Shown here one piece after another: positions 61,375 through 64,000 of a DNA stretch of 64,000 nt. How positions within the stretch are numbered: the stretch's first letter is position 1; every line of letters begins with the position of its first letter. The notes under the pieces were generated by a model. It was not told the DNA's origin and did not search any database. It saw nothing but the letters and a program-made list of their open reading frames with translations. The stretch is from Pseudomonadota bacterium (GTDB taxonomy: Bacteria > Pseudomonadota > Gammaproteobacteria > Burkholderiales > Burkholderiaceae_C), in NCBI GenBank assembly GCA_020161775.1, contig JAIUOW010000023.1, forward strand, positions 1 through 64,000. Reading direction: 5' to 3'. The translations under genes and the position numbers were made by a program.

Positions 61375-63024
61375 TCAGGCCGCGCGCGCCGCGGCGCGGA
61401 TCCAGCCTGCGGCCTTTTCCGCCATCATCAGCGTGGGCGAATTGGTGTTGCCGCTGGTGATGGTGGGCATGGCGCCCGCGTCCACCACGCGCAGCCCGCC
61501 GATCAGGCCGCCTTGCCCGTCGCGCACGCGCATCTGCGAATCGAGCACCGCCATCGGGTCATCGTCCCGGCCCATTTTGGTGGTGCCCACCGGGTGGAAG
61601 ATGGTGGTGGCGATGTCGCCAGCCAGACGGGCCAGGTCTTCGTCGCTCTGGAACTGCGTTCCCGGCTTCCATTCCTGGGGCTTGAACTTCGCCAGCGCCG
61701 GCTGCGCCACGATGCGGCGCGTGACGCGCAGCGAATCGGCCGCGACCTTGCGGTCTGCGTCGGTGCTCAGGTAATTGGGCGCGATGGCCGGCGCATCCTC
61801 GAACTTCGCGCTGCGGAGGGTGACCGTGCCCCGGCTCGTGGGGTTGAGGTTGCACACGCTGGCCGTGAACGCGGGCACGGTGTGCAGCGGCTCGCCAAAG
61901 GCGTCCAGGCTCAGCGGCTGCACGTGGTATTCAATGTTGGCGTAAGGCTGGTCGGGCGAGCTGCGCGTGAAGGCGCCCAGCTGCGACGGCGCCATGCTCA
62001 TGGGGCCGCTGCGCTTCAGGGCATATTCCAGCCCGATTTTGGCCTTGCCCCACAGCGTGTTGGCCATGGTGTTCAGCGTCGGCACGCCCTGCACCTTGAA
62101 CACCGCGCGGATCTGCAGGTGGTCCTGCAGGTTGGCGCCCACGCCGCTCAGGTCGTTCACCACCTCGATGCCGTGCTGGCGCAGCAGCGCCGCCGGGCCA
62201 ATGCCCGACAGCTGCAGGATCTGCGGCGAGCCAATGCTGCCCGCGCACAGGATCACCTCGCGCGCGGCGGTGGCGGTGGTCATGCCTGAGCCGGTCCACA
62301 CCTGGGCGCCGGTGCAGCGGCGGCTGCCATCGGGCTGCGTTTCAATGATGAGCTTTGCCACCTGCGCCGAAGTCCACATTTCAAAGTTGGGCCGCGCGTA
62401 GCAGATGGGCCGCAGGAAGGCCTTGGCCGTGTTCCAGCGCCAGCCGTTTTTCTGGTTGACCTGGAAGTAGCCCACGCCTTCGTTGTCGCCGCGGTTGAAA
62501 TCCTCGCTGTGCGGTATGCCGGCCTGCTGCGCGGCCTGGGCAAACGCGTCCAGGATGTCCCAGCGCAGGCGCTGGCGCTCTACCCGCCATTCACCGCCCG
62601 CGCCGTGCAGGGCGTCGGCGCCCTTGTAGTGGTCTTCGTGGCGCTTGAAGTCGGGCAGGCAGTTGTCCCAGGCCCAGCTGGCGTCGCCGGTCAGTTGCGC
62701 CCACTGGTCGTAGTCGCGCGCCTGGCCGCGCATGTAGATCATGCCGTTGATGCTGCTGCACCCGCCCAGTGTCTTGCCGCGCGGATAGCGCAGCGTGCGC
62801 CCGTTCAGCCCGGCGTCGGGCTCGGTCTGGTACAGCCAGTCGGTGCGCGGGTTGCCAATGCAGTACAGGTAGCCCACGGGAATATGGATCCAGTGGTAGT
62901 CGTCCTTGCGGCCCGCCTCGATCAGCAGCACCCGTTTGCTGGCATCGGCGCTCAGCCGGTTGGCGAGCAGGCAACCTGCCGTGCCGCCACCAATGATGAT
63001 GTAGTCGAAGCTTGTCTCGCTCAT
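61375..63024 (-). CDS. GMC-family FAD-dependent oxidoreductase (choline dehydrogenase-like)
   Basis: The 549-residue flavoenzyme has the FAD-binding IIIGGGTAGCLLANRLS, GRKDDYHWIH, GGCSSINGMIYMRGQ, the PROSITE-like CAGSIGSPQILQLSGIGP, and the catalytic FHPVGTTKMG and GNTNSPTLM near the end. It oxidises a primary or secondary alcohol. The frame is open to 63132; ATG-63024 gives the conserved start. It converges with the 150-residue gene, 7 bases apart. Confidence 0.92.
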   Translation of the reverse strand: MSETSFDYIIIGGGTAGCLLANRLSADASKRVLLIEAGRKDDYHWIHIPVGYLYCIGNPRTDWLYQTEPDAGLNGRTLRYPRGKTLGGCSSINGMIYMRGQARDYDQWAQLTGDASWAWDNCLPDFKRHEDHYKGADALHGAGGEWRVERQRLRWDILDAFAQAAQQAGIPHSEDFNRGDNEGVGYFQVNQKNGWRWNTAKAFLRPICYARPNFEMWTSAQVAKLIIETQPDGSRRCTGAQVWTGSGMTTATAAREVILCAGSIGSPQILQLSGIGPAALLRQHGIEVVNDLSGVGANLQDHLQIRAVFKVQGVPTLNTMANTLWGKAKIGLEYALKRSGPMSMAPSQLGAFTRSSPDQPYANIEYHVQPLSLDAFGEPLHTVPAFTASVCNLNPTSRGTVTLRSAKFEDAPAIAPNYLSTDADRKVAADSLRVTRRIVAQPALAKFKPQEWKPGTQFQSDEDLARLAGDIATTIFHPVGTTKMGRDDDPMAVLDSQMRVRDGQGGLIGGLRVVDAGAMPTITSGNTNSPTLMMAEKAAGWIRAAARAA

Positions 63025-63092
63025 GCTGCCTCTTTCGTTCTGGTTCTGGCCAGGAGTATTGCTGGCGTTGCTTTCCGTGCCCTTACCTCGCG

Positions 63093-63333
63093 GCAAAGCC
63101 ACGCCTGCGGCGCACCGGCCTGGGGGCTTCACTGTGACGGTCGCCTGCGGCGACTCCCCTGTGCTGCTCAGGGTTCGGTCGCACTGCGGAACTCGCTACG
63201 CGCTGCGCGCTGCGCTCGGACAGCCGCAGTGAGTCAGAGCACGAAGCGCGCTCACGCGCGCCGACACTCACCCTTGCGCTGCTCGGCGTCACAGAGGCGC
63301 CCCCAGGCCGGTGCGCCGCAGGCGTGGCTTTGC
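63093..63333. repeat. Nested inverted repeat with 35-bp perfect arms
   Basis: Arms 63093-63127 and 63299-63333 are perfect reverse complements (35 bp) around a 171-bp core. The core has its own palindromes, including CACTGCGG (63182-63189) and CCGCAGTG (63224-63231), and stretches that look like REP-type extragenic palindromes. It fills the gap between the GMC oxidoreductase and mmsA genes. No gene is seen inside. Confidence 0.85.
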
Positions 63334-63397
63334 AGAGCTATGGCTGGTGCGCCACCGGTGGGCGAACCCCGCGCGTGAAGTAACAGGGCAACAAGAT

Positions 63398-64000
63398 TTA
63401 CTTCGCGGTAGGCATCACAAACTCTGCACCTTTCCCGATACTCTCGGGCCAGCGCTGCATGATCGACTTCTGCTTGGTATAGAACCGCACGCCTTCCTCG
63501 CCATACGCGTGCATGTCGCCAAATAGCGATTTCTTCCACCCGCCAAAGCCGTGCCACGCCATGGGCACCGGGATCGGCACGTTGATGCCCACCATGCCAA
63601 CCTGGATGTGGCGTGAGAATTCGCGCGCCACATTGCCGTCACGCGTGAAGCAGCTCACGCCGTTGCCGAACTCGTGCGCGTTGATCAGGTTGACCGCTTC
63701 CTTCAGGTCGTGCACGCGCACGCAGGACAGCACGGGGCCGAAGATCTCTTCCTTGTAGATTTTCATGTCCGGCGTCACGTGGTCGAACAGTGCGCCGCCC
63801 AGCCAGAAACCGTTGTCGCAGCCCTTGCCGGCGCTCGCGCCCTTGAAGTCACGGCCGTCCACGACCAGCTTCGCGCCTTCCTTCACGCCCTGCTCGATGT
63901 AGCCGGTGATGCGCTGGTACGCCGCGCTGGTCACGATGGGGCCCATCTCGGCGTCCAGCTCGGTGCCGTTTTTCACCTTGAGCGTTTTGGCGCGCTCGGC
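63398..64000 (-). CDS. mmsA: Methylmalonate-semialdehyde dehydrogenase (acylating), C-terminal part
   Basis: The frame is open to the right edge; the 5' end lies outside. The 201 codons present encode the C-terminal third of a CoA-acylating aldehyde dehydrogenase: [48 protein letters not shown] and [11 protein letters not shown], typical of MmsA/IolA. It converts methylmalonate or malonate semialdehyde to propionyl- or acetyl-CoA in valine or inositol catabolism. Confidence 0.93.
   Translation of the reverse strand, partial: AERAKTLKVKNGTELDAEMGPIVTSAAYQRITGYIEQGVKEGAKLVVDGRDFKGASAGKGCDNGFWLGGALFDHVTPDMKIYKEEIFGPVLSCVRVHDLKEAVNLINAHEFGNGVSCFTRDGNVAREFSRHIQVGMVGINVPIPVPMAWHGFGGWKKSLFGDMHAYGEEGVRFYTKQKSIMQRWPESIGKGAEFVMPTAK

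Overview
The window looks like chromosomal DNA from a high-GC betaproteobacterium of the order Burkholderiales, most likely Comamonadaceae or a near relative. The pointers are three Bug-type (tripartite tricarboxylate) solute-binding proteins, CoA-thioester catabolic operons, an RND efflux operon and a complete type VI secretion locus. The family assignment is inference; no rRNA gene is present.

Region by region. (1) 1-10335 is an accessory, rearranged segment, with visibly lower GC in its first 8.4 kb. It holds the right end of an IS3-family element inserted into the 5' end of a beta-CASP/MBL-fold hydrolase gene, an unrecognised 285-residue protein, and a giant 1888-residue minus-strand protein carrying two tyrosine-recombinase-like catalytic domains. 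Next come two broken genes whose 5' ends abut: a VanA-like Rieske oxygenase and a glyA fragment. (2) 10364-34900 is a type VI secretion locus: tssB-tssC-hcp-tssE-tssF-tssG-clpV-vgrG, then a MORN-repeat protein, a DUF4280 (PAAR-like) protein and a small membrane protein. After those comes a four-gene amino-acid module (periplasmic binding protein, DAACS symporter, Asp/Glu racemase, second DAACS symporter), then tssJ-tssK-tssL-tssM-tssA. All genes are on the plus strand with short gaps or overlaps, so the module appears to sit inside the T6SS transcription unit. (3) 34881-48980 is an uncharacterised catabolic locus of two minus-strand operons (AMACR-like racemase, RraA-like, Bug, CoA-transferase, frameshifted Hyi-like; and AMP-ligase, Bug, enoyl-CoA hydratase, MaoC, SDR), a plus-strand pair (GH88/105-like hydrolase, acyl-CoA dehydrogenase), a DeoR-type regulator and a third Bug protein. 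A 12-bp motif with 10-bp-phased AAATTC/AAATC cores recurs in three of its promoter regions and may be the regulator's operator.

(4) 49029-50422 holds a GreA-C-like protein, a nitroreductase and tRNA-Arg(CCG). (5) 50460-57063 is a TetR/AcrR-type repressor divergent from an RND efflux operon (MFP, RND pump, outer-membrane factor), with an AcrR-type palindrome between them. (6) 57143-64000 holds a membrane-anchored cytochrome c, a DUF2946-type protein, a TauE/SafE permease, an ammonium transporter with a sigma-54 promoter and an NtrC-like site, a small unknown protein, a GMC oxidoreductase, a nested inverted repeat, and the 3' part of methylmalonate-semialdehyde dehydrogenase running off the right edge.

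The strongest candidates for undescribed biology are the tandem-recombinase protein with its convergent partner, the amino-acid uptake/racemase module embedded in the T6SS locus, and the GH105/CoA catabolic locus with its proposed operator.
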